From Kitasatospora atroaurantiaca (GTDB lineage: Bacteria > Actinomycetota > Actinomycetes > Streptomycetales > Streptomycetaceae), in assembly GCF_007828955.1 (NCBI RefSeq), contig NZ_VIVR01000001.1, positions 7,192,001-7,256,000 of the forward strand: a DNA stretch of 64,000 bases, in the 5' to 3' direction. The first letter of the stretch is position 1. Every line of letters starts with the position of its first letter. Below are positions 36,423 through 45,050 of the stretch, piece by piece. A program made the translations under genes and the position numbers. A model generated the notes under the pieces. It did not search any database. It had not been told where the DNA came from and worked only from the letters and a program-made list of their open reading frames with translations.

Positions 36423-36730
36423 CCGGCCCCCGCACCGCCGACGACGAGCCGGTCGTCGTGGACGGCACCGGCATGCTCTGCGTGGCCCTGCTCCTGCACC
36501 TGCGCAAGCGCATCGCGGGCGTCCCGGCTGGCACTGTGGTCCACGTCGTCGCCACCGACCCGGCCGCCCCGCTCGACCTGCCGGCCTGGTGCCACCTCAC
36601 CGGCCACACCTACCTCGGCCACCTCGGTCCCGTCGCCGACCACGGCGACCTTGATGTGTACGCCCTCCGACTGGCCGCGAGCCCCAACCCGACACGCTCG
36701 GACGCCCCCTGGCACACGGTGCCAGGCTGA
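36419..36730 (+). CDS. TusA-like sulfur-carrier protein
   Basis: ATG 36419 overlaps the regulator stop; 103 residues. VVDGTGMLCVALLLHLRKRI is the TusA/SirA helix start with the sulfur-carrying Cys (usually CPxP, here C-V-A). Followed by AGVPAGTVVHVVATDPAAPL and DLPAWCHLTGH. Likely sulfane-sulfur carrier between rhodanese and persulfide dioxygenase. Confidence 0.8.
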   Translation: MTGPRTADDEPVVVDGTGMLCVALLLHLRKRIAGVPAGTVVHVVATDPAAPLDLPAWCHLTGHTYLGHLGPVADHGDLDVYALRLAASPNPTRSDAPWHTVPG

Positions 36731-36857
36731 CGCCTGTATGCGCGGATGGCGCGGGCGTCACTCGGGGAAGGTGGTACACGAGTCTTCGCGGCGACTGTGG
36801 CCGGGTTTTGCCGTCGGCGTCGTGTGCTGTCCTGGAAGGACCAGGCAGGAGAGCAGC

Positions 36858-37657
36858 ATGCGTACCGTCACCGTGGAGAAGCAGCCGCTGCGCCCTGGGG
36901 TGCTGATGCCCGCCAGGGACCTGGCCCTCGCCTGGGGCCTGATCGTGGTGATCGCGGCCCTGGCCTGGGTGTTCACGGTCGGGCAGGCCCGGGACATGGG
37001 GATCGAGCCGGGCACGATGGGGATGGCGCTGCCGCTGTTTCTCGTCCTGTGGCTGGCGATGATGGCGGCGATGATGCTGCCGTCGGTCGCGCCGGTGGCG
37101 GTGACCTGGGCGCGCGGGATCGGCCGGCAGGCGAGCGGGGCGGAGCGGGCGGTCCGTACCGCGGAGTTCCTGGGCGGCTACCTGCTGGTGTGGACGTCTT
37201 TCGGGCTGCTGGCCTACGGCGGGCTGGCCCTCACCGGGCACCTGGTGGACCGCGATCCGGACGTCGGGAAGTGGATCGGCGCGGCCGCCTTCGCGCTGGC
37301 CGGGCTGTATCAGCTGGGTCCGCTGAAGTACGTGTGCCTGCGGCACTGCCGCAGCCCGATGGCTCAGCTGATGCACTACGCGGGCTACCGGCCGCCGCTG
37401 CGGGACCTCCGGGTCGGGCTGCACCACGGCGGGTACTGCCTGGGCTGCTGCTGGGCACTGATGGTGGTCCTGGTGCCGCTCGGCGTGATGAACGTGGCGG
37501 CCATGGCCGGGATCGCGGTGGTGATCTTCCTGGAGAAGCTGTGGCGGCGCGCCCGCTGCTGGCCCGGGTCAGCGGGGTGGCGTTCCTGGTGCTGGCGGTG
37601 CTGGCGCCCTTCCAGAGCTGGCTGCTGCCGGGCCTCACCCCGGGCGACATGATGTAG
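36858..37657 (+). pseudogene. DUF2182 metal-binding membrane protein, frameshifted near the end
   Basis: ATG 36858 with AGGAGAG. The first frame gives several helices with WLAMMAAMMLPSVAPVAVTW, YQLGPLKYVCLRHCRSP and HHGGYCLGCCWALMVVLVPL, the family's Cys/His marks. Near 37555 the frame breaks; the neighbouring frame supplies RPLLARVSGVAFLVLAVLAP and FQSWLLPGLTPGDMM. A missing G in the GCGGCGCGCC run would explain it. Only the last helix is affected, so partial activity or a base-call error are possible. Confidence 0.75.
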
Positions 37658-37675
37658 CCCCCGATGATGTGGCCC

Positions 37676-37957
37676 TCACGGCCGGGAGCGGCGGGCTCCG
37701 TAGAAGCCGGCGCTGGAGACGCAGAACGGCACGAGGTAGTTGACCGCTACCCGCAGCCAGGTCACGCCCGTGGCGGTACCCGCGAACAGCACCGAGCCCT
37801 GGTTGACCAACGACAGCAGGGTGCCGACCACCAACGCGATCGGGACACACTTCGCCAGTGAGGCCCGCGAGAAGACGGTGGCCAGCAGGCGCGGCGGCGG
37901 CTCGGATCGCGGAGGAGGCCGGGAAGACCTCCTCCGCGGTGCGTCGGGGCTGCTCAC
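37676..37957 (-). CDS. NrtS-like small membrane protein
   Basis: GTG 37957 overlaps the DUF1326 stop (GTGA); 93 residues, two helices: KCVPIALVVGTLLSLVNQGS and VAVNYLVPFCVSSAGFYGAR. Matches the NrtS family of putative nitrate/nitrite transport proteins. Role with DUF1326 unknown. Confidence 0.7.
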   Translation of the reverse strand: MSSPDAPRRRSSRPPPRSEPPPRLLATVFSRASLAKCVPIALVVGTLLSLVNQGSVLFAGTATGVTWLRVAVNYLVPFCVSSAGFYGARRSRP

Positions 37958-38577
37958 ACCCGCCCCTTGGGCGCTCCCGCCTCCTGTTCGCTGCTGAAGA
38001 CGAAATCGGCCTTCTCGCCGTAGACGGGTTCGAAGGTCAGGCCGAAGGCGCTGGAGGTGCCGCCGGCCTTGCCGATCCCGTACTCGGCGGAGAAGCCGAA
38101 CATCGCGTTCTTGACGGTGGTCGGGGTGCCGTCGACGCCGAGCAGCGGCTCGTACGTCACCCGGCTGTGCCCGGGCACGTCCAGGCCCGGTGCGTCGTCG
38201 TCGGTGAGCGACACTTCGCCGCGTTCGGTTCCGAGGAACTCGCCGATGAACTGGGCGAGTTCGCCGAACGGGCCGCCCTCCTGGCCGGACAGGATCCGGC
38301 CGACCGCATCCGCCTGGGCGTCGCTGGCTCCGCTGTCGATGACCAGGCCGACCTTCCAGTTACCGGCGGTCAGGTGCGAGGGGAACTGGTTGTAGAAGGC
38401 GAAGTCGACCCCGGCGAGGTCGGTGTCGTCCAGGCGGCCCTCACTGATGTGAAACACCGCTGCGCCAAGGCACTCGGTGCCGCCCTGCGGGTCCCTGGGC
38501 TGGGCGTCGACGCTGCAGCCGCAGACCACGGCGCAGGAGCAGGCGGCCAGGTAGTTACCGGAAATGGTGTACGTCAT
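37954..38577 (-). CDS. DUF1326 protein
   Basis: ATG 38577 after GAGGGAGGAATTTC; 207 residues. The N-terminal Cys cluster CSCAVVCGCSVD and the body NWKVGLVIDSGASDAQADAV, then GRILSGQEGGPFGELAQF, define DUF1326. This family very often neighbours DUF2182, as here, and both are suspected metal-handling proteins. Confidence 0.85.
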   Translation of the reverse strand: MTYTISGNYLAACSCAVVCGCSVDAQPRDPQGGTECLGAAVFHISEGRLDDTDLAGVDFAFYNQFPSHLTAGNWKVGLVIDSGASDAQADAVGRILSGQEGGPFGELAQFIGEFLGTERGEVSLTDDDAPGLDVPGHSRVTYEPLLGVDGTPTTVKNAMFGFSAEYGIGKAGGTSSAFGLTFEPVYGEKADFVFSSEQEAGAPKGRV

Positions 38578-38992
38578 GAAATTCCTCCCTCTCACTCGCG
38601 GCCCCGTCGTCCGGTCCTTCCGGACGGCGTTCGGGGCTGGTCGTGGCGGTGGTGAGCGGGAGGTGTTCATGGCTGGTTCCGCTCCGCGGGATCGGCCGAG
38701 GAGCGGCGTACTTCCACGCTAGCCGCGGTCGGCGGCGTCCGTAAGTACCGGTGTTCTGAGCGTGGTCAGCCGTAGGACTCCGGCGAACCGGCGCGCCGCG
38801 CGCGGCCGGCCTTACCAGGCAGTCGCAGCTTGAAGCGTCGGAGCGCGGGATGTCGCTCAGTTTGGGCCGCTCCAGTCGAACGGGAAGTGCTTGCTGGACG
38901 TTCCGGTGCGGTCCCAGGTGAAGCCGAACGCGTCCGCCCGGTGGGTGGTGGCGCGTCCCCAGGTGGCGATCTGGCCCGGTCCGACCTCTGCG
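38578..38992. other. Upstream region of the DUF1326 gene with a stray coding tail
   Basis: No intact gene. On the minus strand from about 38980 to the stop at 38857 an orphan tail reads HRADAFGFTWDRTGTSSKHF and ends FDWSGPN; it may be the end of a lost secreted protein. Confidence 0.3.
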
Positions 38993-39265
38993 CCCGGTGC
39001 CGGCGTCCCCCTTGCGGCCCTCGCCGCGCTGGCCGGTGTTCCGGACGCCTCGACGGTCCTGGTCGAATCCGTCCAGCCCGAGGGCACTTTCCGCACAGCG
39101 GTGCTGGCCCGCAATCAGATCCACGACGGGCGCTCGCTGCTCGCGCTGCGTGTGAACGGCGCCGACCTCTCCGTGGACCACGGGTTCCCGGCCCGCACCA
39201 TCGTTCCCGCCGCCCCAGGGGTGCACAACACCAAGTGGGTGGGCGGCCTGACCTTCAGGACGTGA
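38993..39265 (+). pseudogene. Molybdopterin-dependent (sulfite-oxidase-like) oxidoreductase C-terminal fragment
   Basis: Frame: STVLVESVQPEGTFRTAVLA, LLALRVNGADLSVDHGFPAR, APGVHNTKWVGGLTF, stop 39265. This is the dimerisation/C-terminal part of SUOX-type enzymes; the Mo-cofactor half with its Cys is missing. Confidence 0.75.
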
Positions 39266-39359
39266 CCGTGAACGCTTCCGACGCTGGTACGGTTCCAGCC
39301 CGCTGCACCTGCTCGCCCTCGCCGCCTCCTTCGCCCTCGCCTGGTAAGCCGGCACCCGC

Positions 39360-39779
39360 ATGCTGGACCAGGAGGCGCTCCTCGTCGTGGTCTGGTTCGT
39401 CGGTGCGGCCGTCGTCCACGATCTCGTCCTCTTCCCCCTGTACACGGCCGCCGATCGCACCGCACAGACCGCGCCGGCCTCCGGCGCCGAACCCGACCAA
39501 GCCCCGGCCTACCTCAACTACCTGCGCTTTCCCGCCTTCATCTCCGTCCTGCTCCTCCTCGTCTGGCTGCCCCTCATCCTGAACCTCGTCGACGGCTATG
39601 CAGTCACCACGGACCTGGACGAATCCGTGTTCCTGCCACGCTGGGCGCTGATCACCACAGGCCTGTTCACCGTTTCCGCCCTCGTCCTCGCGACCCGTCT
39701 ACTGCTCAGAGCACACCGTCACCGCCTGCGCCGGCACAAGCACCGAGCCGCCACCAAGCGCCAGCCCGGATCGGAGTGA
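39360..39779 (+). CDS. Multi-helix membrane protein, probably missing its first helix
   Basis: ATG 39360; 139 residues, about three helices (LLVVVWFVGAAVVHDLVLFP, FPAFISVLLLLVWLPLIL, RWALITTGLFTVSALVLAT). Upstream, in the same frame, LHLLALAASFALAW precedes a TAA (39345-39347) where Tyr is expected, so the original protein began further upstream. Its stop overlaps the LuxI-type gene (GTGA), so both are translated together. Function unknown. Confidence 0.6.
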   Translation: MLDQEALLVVVWFVGAAVVHDLVLFPLYTAADRTAQTAPASGAEPDQAPAYLNYLRFPAFISVLLLLVWLPLILNLVDGYAVTTDLDESVFLPRWALITTGLFTVSALVLATRLLLRAHRHRLRRHKHRAATKRQPGSE

Positions 39780-40456
39780 GCACCGTACAGACCCGCTTAC
39801 CGGCGCGGGAGTCTGCGTCCGAGTCAGGAACCGGTCCCGGCTGGCTGACCAGCACCCCGCCCGCCAAGCAAGGAACCTCCGCTGTGCATCGCATCGTCGC
39901 CGGTCGTCCAGCGGACCCCCATCTGCCCGGCGAGCTGCGCGACGCCATGTTCCGCCTGCGGCACCAGGTCTTCCACGAGCGGCTGCGGTGGCAGGTGCGG
40001 AGCCGAAACGGCCGTGAGCGGGACAGCTTCGACGACCTGGACCCCGTCTATGTCATCGGCTGCCACACGGAATCCGGCACGGTGACCGCAAGCCTGCGCA
40101 TGCTCCCCACCACCGGTCCCTACATGCTGCGCGACGTCTTCCCCCAGGCCCTGCGCGGAGCACCCGCACCCTGCGACCCGCAGACCTGGGAGATCAGCCG
40201 ACTGTGCGTCACCCGGCCGGCACACGTGCGCGGCAGCGGGTACGAACTGACCCAGCGCCTCCTTGCAGCCGCCGCCGAGTACGCGGCCGGCGAGGCTGTC
40301 CACAGCTTCGTCGCCATCTCACAGGTGACCGTCGAGCGTATGGCCGCCGGGGCCGGCGTACCCTCCAGACGCTTCGGCGACGGCCGAAGCGTCCTGCTCG
40401 GGGAACTCGCCTGCACCGCGTACAGCATGCCCGTATCAGCACTTTCCATGCGCTGA
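39776..40456 (+). CDS. LuxI-family acyl-homoserine-lactone synthase
   Basis: GTG 39776 overlaps the preceding stop (GTGA); 226 residues with about 45 extra at the N-terminus. The LuxI signature is complete: MFRLRHQVFHERLRW (Arg, Phe, Trp), ERDSFDDLDPVYVIG (the two Asp), SLRMLPTTGPYMLRDVFP, WEISRLCV (Glu-x-x-Arg). The second half keeps TVERMAAGAGVPSRRFGDGR and YSMPV. LuxI enzymes join S-adenosylmethionine and an acyl carrier thioester to make an N-acyl-homoserine lactone signal. They are rare in Actinobacteria and no LuxR partner is in the window. Other GNAT-like acyl transfer cannot be excluded. Confidence 0.88.
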   Translation: MSTVQTRLPARESASESGTGPGWLTSTPPAKQGTSAVHRIVAGRPADPHLPGELRDAMFRLRHQVFHERLRWQVRSRNGRERDSFDDLDPVYVIGCHTESGTVTASLRMLPTTGPYMLRDVFPQALRGAPAPCDPQTWEISRLCVTRPAHVRGSGYELTQRLLAAAAEYAAGEAVHSFVAISQVTVERMAAGAGVPSRRFGDGRSVLLGELACTAYSMPVSALSMR

Positions 40457-40602
40457 CCAGTCTTGGTCACGCCTACGGGCGCCCTTCCCGTCCGACGGCC
40501 ACGTCTTGTACGGCGGACAGCGGCGCACCCTGGCCCGCCAGCGGCGACATGCCCTGCGGGCGCTGCAGCGGCTCGCAGCGTGCCCTGATAGTGGACGGTG
40601 TG

Positions 40603-41349
40603 ATGTGGCAGAGGTATCTCGCCGAGTTTCACCAGCGGCGGCCCGGGATCACCGAGGCGGTGCTGTCCCGCGCCTACTGCCAGGGTGGAACCGGCTACGA
40701 GTGGCTGTTCGAGGAGGTGCCTCCGGCAGGGCGGCTGCTGGATCTGGCCTGCGGTAGCGCGCCGCTGTGGCCGGCCCTGGGGCAGCAGTGCTACCTCGGC
40801 CTGGACATCTCACCGGGGGAGCTGGCCCTCGCCCGCAGCCGAGGAGCCGGTCCGCTCCTGCTCGCCGACGCCAGAGCGCTCCCGCTCGGCGCGGAGAGCG
40901 TGGACACGGTGGTGTGCGCGATGGCGTTGCAGATCATCACGCCGCTGCCCACCGCCCTGGCCGAGATCCGCCGGGTGCTGGTTCCTGGCGGCAGACTCGT
41001 GGCACTGGTGCCCGACCGCCGGCCGCTGCACCTCATCGACCCGCTGTGGCTGGGCGGTCTCCTCGGCGCGCTCGGTCGGCCGATCGGCTACCCCAACGAC
41101 CGGGCGCTGAGGCGTCGACTGCCGCAGCTGCTGGACGCGGCAGGGCTGTGCCTGGCCGACGACAGGCGCCGGCGGTTCGCCTACCGCCTGGGCACGCGCG
41201 AGGACGCCGACCTGCTGCTGTCCTCCCTCTACCTGCCCGGCGTGTCTGCCGCGCGGCTGCGAGCGGCCCAGCGGTGGCTGAACGCGCTGGTCAGGGTCCG
41301 TGCGGACCTACCTGTGCCGCTGCGGCGCATCGTCGCCGTGCGGCTGTGA
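40603..41349 (+). CDS. SAM-dependent methyltransferase
   Basis: ATG 40603 (an in-frame GTG at 40600 is possible); 248 residues. Class I motifs: LLDLACGSAPLWPAL, CYLGLDISPGELALARS, LLLADARALPLGAESVDTVV, PGGRLVALVPDRRP. It lies 146 bases behind the LuxI gene on the same strand. A link with signal synthesis or modification is only a positional idea. Confidence 0.8.
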   Translation: MWQRYLAEFHQRRPGITEAVLSRAYCQGGTGYEWLFEEVPPAGRLLDLACGSAPLWPALGQQCYLGLDISPGELALARSRGAGPLLLADARALPLGAESVDTVVCAMALQIITPLPTALAEIRRVLVPGGRLVALVPDRRPLHLIDPLWLGGLLGALGRPIGYPNDRALRRRLPQLLDAAGLCLADDRRRRFAYRLGTREDADLLLSSLYLPGVSAARLRAAQRWLNALVRVRADLPVPLRRIVAVRL

Positions 41350-41351
41350 CG

Positions 41352-41370
41352 GCTGCCGGACGCCGGCGGC
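41352..41370. terminator. Stem-loop between convergent genes
   Basis: GCTGCCGG-ACG-CCGGCGGC: 8-bp stem with one G-U pair in the 21-base gap. Confidence 0.5.
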
Positions 41371-41766
41371 TCAGTCCTGCGTGAGGGCGTCGGCGGCGGG
41401 CCAGGTGCCGTCTGCGGGCATCTCGAGGCCTTCTGCCAGCGTCTGCCGCCACGGGGGTGGGGTGAACGGCTCGCCCCAGTAGTCGGTCACCCGGACCGCC
41501 ATTCCGTCGTCAAGCTCGGCGAGGGAGACGTTCCGGTACACCCGGCCGTCGCCGTAGTCGGTGCTCCACTCGACGACGACGGTGTTGAAGCAGGCAAGCC
41601 GCCTTCCCACCCCGAGTCTCAGCCCGACGAAGTGGGACTCCACGTCAGCGATCCGTGACCTCCCCCTGATGAGTTCGCCGCTCTGCGGCCACTGGCGCAC
41701 GGCATCCTCCGAAAGCTGAACGCCGAGGATGCGCTCGAGGCGGGTCGAGTGTGCGGGTTCTCCCAT
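41371..41766 (-). CDS. NTF2/SnoaL-like protein
   Basis: ATG 41766; 131 residues. Cone-shaped NTF2 fold pattern: ELIRGRSRIADVESHFVG, VVEWSTDYGDGRVYRNVSLA, VRVTDYWGEPFTPPPWRQTL. Enzyme or binding role not identifiable. Confidence 0.75.
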   Translation of the reverse strand: MGEPAHSTRLERILGVQLSEDAVRQWPQSGELIRGRSRIADVESHFVGLRLGVGRRLACFNTVVVEWSTDYGDGRVYRNVSLAELDDGMAVRVTDYWGEPFTPPPWRQTLAEGLEMPADGTWPAADALTQD

Positions 41767-41943
41767 GGAGCGCACAGTAGAACTGATCGCCCCGACGTCC
41801 TCGGAGGCTCGCGCTGCCCGCGCAAGAGCGGACATCCGGAAGTCCTGCCGTGGTGGATCGCCGTCGACGGTGGAAGGAGCCGAGTGCCGTGCCGGGTTTC
41901 CTGCTTGCTCTGAGGCGGCGCGCACCCGTTTGGCGGAGGGCTC

Positions 41944-43359
41944 GTGGGTGATTACGACATGGTGGTGGTCGGGGGCGGCAGCGCTGGGCTGACCGCGGCA
42001 CGGATAGCCGGGCGCCTGGGTGCCCGCACGCTGCTGGTGGAACGGGACCGCTTGGGCGGCGACTGCCTGTGGACCGGCTGCGTGCCCAGCAAGGCGCTGC
42101 TGCACGCCGCCGCCGATGTGCACGCCGCACGGCGCGTCGGAGCGTACGGGCTTGCGTCCCGGGACGGGCCGGTTGAGCTGCGATCGGTCATGGCCCAGGT
42201 GCACCGCGCCATCGCGGTGGTCGCCCCGCACGACTCGGCCGAGGCTCTGCGCCCGCTGGGCGTCGAGGTGAAGCACGGCGCGGCCTACTTCACCGGACCG
42301 CGCTCGCTGACGGTCAACGGGACAGCGATCGGCTTCCGGTACGCGCTGCTCGCCACCGGATCGATCCCAACGCTGCCGCCGGTTCCGGGCCTCAACGAAG
42401 CCGAGCCACTGACCAGCCACACCGTCTGGGACCTGGAAGACCTCCCGGAGCGGCTGGTGGTCATGGGCGGCGGTCCTACCGGCTGCGAGCTGGCGCAGGC
42501 CTTCGCACGCCTCGGTTCGCGAGTGACGATCGTGGAGGCGGTGGACCGGTTGCTCCCGCGCGAGGAGCCGGGTGTCTCGCGGCTGCTGCGGCAACGGTTG
42601 GAGGATGAGGGCATCGCCGTGCTGACCGGTTTCACTGCCGAGCGCGTCAGCGGGGGCGCGGTGCACGGGGCAGGGCGGGAGCTTCCCTTCGACCGCCTGC
42701 TGGTGACCACCGGGAGTGCCAGCAGCAGCGGCGGGCTCGGCCTGGCCGACGCCGGTGTAGTGCTCGGCAAGCGCGGCCACGTTCGGGTCGACAGCCGGCT
42801 CCGGACCACCAATCACCGGGTCTATGCGGCCGGGGACATCACCAGACAGTCCGCGTCCACGCATCTCGCCGGAGCGCAGGCGGCCGTGGCTGTCGTGGAT
42901 GCGCTGCTGGGCGTACGCCGCCGGATCGAGTACCTGGCGGTTCCCGTCGTGACGTTCACGGACCCCGAGGTGGCGCGTGTCGGTCTGACCGAGGCGCAGG
43001 CCCGCACGCAGTACGGGAACCGCGTCCGGGTCAGGGAGCTGGACCACGGGCTGGTGGACCGGGCCGTCGCGGACGGCCGCACCGACGGCTTCACCCGACT
43101 GGTGCTCGGCCCTCGCGGGCGGATCGTGGGTGCGACCGTCGTCGCCCCGCGAGCCGGGGAGACCATCGCCCACCTCGCCACCGCCGTGCGCCTGCACTGG
43201 ACGCCCTCCCGCTACGCGGCGACCATCCACCCCTACCCGACCTACGCCGACGGGCCGTGGAACGCGGCCCTCGCAGAGGTGTACGACCAAATCGCCTCGC
43301 CCCGGATGCACCGGATCACCGGGGCACTGCTCGGCGTACGCAGGCAGGTTCGCCGATGA
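41944..43359 (+). CDS. FAD-dependent pyridine-nucleotide disulfide oxidoreductase (MerA/LPD-like)
   Basis: GTG 41944 after GGAGG; 471 residues. FAD motif VVVGGGSAGLTAARIAGRLG; redox-active C-x4-C in GGDCLWTGCVPSKALL (about 41-46); NAD motif VVMGGGPTGCELAQAFARLG; FAD motif 2 RVYAAGDITRQSASTH; dimerisation end with HWTPSRYAATIHPYPTYADG. The C-terminal vicinal Cys pair of true mercuric reductase is absent, so Hg(II) reduction is not supported. A soluble disulfide/dithiol reductase is the safer call. Confidence 0.88.
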   Translation: MGDYDMVVVGGGSAGLTAARIAGRLGARTLLVERDRLGGDCLWTGCVPSKALLHAAADVHAARRVGAYGLASRDGPVELRSVMAQVHRAIAVVAPHDSAEALRPLGVEVKHGAAYFTGPRSLTVNGTAIGFRYALLATGSIPTLPPVPGLNEAEPLTSHTVWDLEDLPERLVVMGGGPTGCELAQAFARLGSRVTIVEAVDRLLPREEPGVSRLLRQRLEDEGIAVLTGFTAERVSGGAVHGAGRELPFDRLLVTTGSASSSGGLGLADAGVVLGKRGHVRVDSRLRTTNHRVYAAGDITRQSASTHLAGAQAAVAVVDALLGVRRRIEYLAVPVVTFTDPEVARVGLTEAQARTQYGNRVRVRELDHGLVDRAVADGRTDGFTRLVLGPRGRIVGATVVAPRAGETIAHLATAVRLHWTPSRYAATIHPYPTYADGPWNAALAEVYDQIASPRMHRITGALLGVRRQVRR

Positions 43360-43478
43360 CCGGACGCAACGCGCCACTGGCCCCACGGCGATTGCGCCGC
43401 TCCGGACCGGCCGCCGACCCTCGGCACAGCGCCCCCGGGGCGCGGCCGGCACGAACACGACGAGACCGTGGAGACGCG

Positions 43479-45050
43479 ATGACCGTGGACGGAACAACCC
43501 AACGGGCGAGTGGGAAGCGCGATCGGGACGAGGTGTTCGTGGAGTTCACCAAGTCCATCTGCCCGGTGTGCAAGACACCGATCGACGCGCAGGTCAACCT
43601 CCGCGACGACAAGGTGTATCTGCGCAAACGCTGCAAGGAACATGGCGAGTTCGAGGCCCTCGTCTACGGGGACGCGCAGGAGTACCTCGCCTCGGCGCGG
43701 TTCAACAAGCCAGGGACGATCCCGCTGACCTTCCAGACCGAGGTGAAGGACGGCTGCCCCACCGACTGCGGGCTGTGCCCGGAGCACAAGCAGCACGCCT
43801 GCCTGGGCATCATCGAGGTGAACACCGGCTGCAACCTCGACTGCCCGATCTGCTTCGCCGACTCCGGACACCAGAGCGACGGTTACTCGATCACACACGA
43901 GCAGTGCGCCACGATGCTGGACGTCTTCGTCGAGAGCGAGGGCGAGCCGGAGGTGGTGATGTTCTCCGGCGGCGAACCCACCATCCACCAGCACATCCTG
44001 GACTTCATCGACCTCGCCCTTGAGCGCCCGATCCGCAACGTAGCCCTCAACACCAACGGCATCCGCATCGCCACCGACAAGCGCTTCGTCGCCGAACTCG
44101 GCGAGCGCAACCGCACCCCGGGCAAGACCGTCACCGTCTACCTGCAGTTCGACGGCTTCGACGAGCGCACCCATGTCGAGATCCGTGGCCGCGACCTGCG
44201 GCGATTCAAGCAGCAGGCGCTGGACAACTGCGCCGAGGCCGGCCTGTACGTCAGCCTGGCCGCCGCCGTCGAGCGTGGACTGAACGAGCACGAGGTGGGC
44301 CCGATCGTCGAGTTCGGCCTCGACCATCCGGCCGTGCGCGCCGTCGTGTTCCAGCCGGTCACCCACTCCGGGCGGCACCTCGCCTTCGACCCGCTGAACC
44401 GGCTCACCAATCCGGACGTCATCAAACTGATGGCAGCTCAGCTACCGCAGTGGATCAAGCGAGAGGACTTCTTCCCGGTACCGTGCTGCTTCCCGACCTG
44501 CCGGTCCATCACCTATCTGCTGACCGACGGTGAACCCGGCAATCCTGCCGTCGTCCCCCTTCCGCGCCTGGTCCAGATGGAGGACTACCTCGACTACGTC
44601 GCAAACAGGGTCCTGCCGGACGCCGGGATCCGCGAGGCACTGGAGAAGCTCTGGTCCGCCTCCGCCTTCATGGGCACCGCCATCACAGAGGCCAAGCTCC
44701 GGGCCGCCGCCGAGGCGCTCGACTGCGCGCAGTCCTGCGGCGTCGACCTGCCCGCCGCCATCCGGGACCTGAAGGACAAGGCATTCATGATCGTCGTTCA
44801 GGACTTTCAGGACCCCTACACCCTCAACGTCAAACAGCTGATGAAGTGCTGCGTCGAGGAGATCACCCCCGACGGCCGGCTCATCCCCTTCTGCGCCTAC
44901 AACTCCGTCGGCTACCGCGAACAGATCCGCGCCCAGATGTCCGGCGTCCCTGTCGCCGACGTCGTCCCCAACGCCCTGCCCCTGGCACCCGTCCTCGCCG
45001 ACTCCCCGTACGGCTCGAAGATCGCGCGCGCCGACGGCGGCAACTCATGA
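43479..45050 (+). CDS. Radical SAM protein of the MJ0619/Tes-like (COG1964) family
   Basis: ATG 43479 after GGAG; 523 residues. N-terminal Cys knuckle CPVCKTPIDAQV and KEHGEFE, then CPTDCGLCPEHKQHAC, radical SAM C-x3-C-x2-C in NTGCNLDCPICFAD (about 129-136) and the SAM-binding GGE in FSGGEPTIHQ. Further Cys groups at PCCFPTCRSITY and MKCCVEEI suggest extra clusters. Relatives act on methanopterin methylation or lipid C-C coupling in archaea; the bacterial substrate is unknown. Overlaps a methyltransferase gene (ATGA). Confidence 0.85.
   Translation: MTVDGTTQRASGKRDRDEVFVEFTKSICPVCKTPIDAQVNLRDDKVYLRKRCKEHGEFEALVYGDAQEYLASARFNKPGTIPLTFQTEVKDGCPTDCGLCPEHKQHACLGIIEVNTGCNLDCPICFADSGHQSDGYSITHEQCATMLDVFVESEGEPEVVMFSGGEPTIHQHILDFIDLALERPIRNVALNTNGIRIATDKRFVAELGERNRTPGKTVTVYLQFDGFDERTHVEIRGRDLRRFKQQALDNCAEAGLYVSLAAAVERGLNEHEVGPIVEFGLDHPAVRAVVFQPVTHSGRHLAFDPLNRLTNPDVIKLMAAQLPQWIKREDFFPVPCCFPTCRSITYLLTDGEPGNPAVVPLPRLVQMEDYLDYVANRVLPDAGIREALEKLWSASAFMGTAITEAKLRAAAEALDCAQSCGVDLPAAIRDLKDKAFMIVVQDFQDPYTLNVKQLMKCCVEEITPDGRLIPFCAYNSVGYREQIRAQMSGVPVADVVPNALPLAPVLADSPYGSKIARADGGNS

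Noticed and set aside
38857..39114. 85-residue minus-strand protein
   Set aside because: Its first half is antisense to the molybdoenzyme fragment; only the last 40 codons look coding, so it is treated as a stray tail.
41944..43359. Mercuric reductase (MerA)
   Set aside because: No N-terminal HMA domain and no C-terminal vicinal Cys; it is not near the merB group.
41767..43497. Long open frame on the minus strand opposite the flavoprotein gene
   Set aside because: It is antisense to a clearly conserved oxidoreductase and shows no protein motif; high GC keeps antisense frames open. Only its last 131 codons, a separate gene at 41371-41766, are real.
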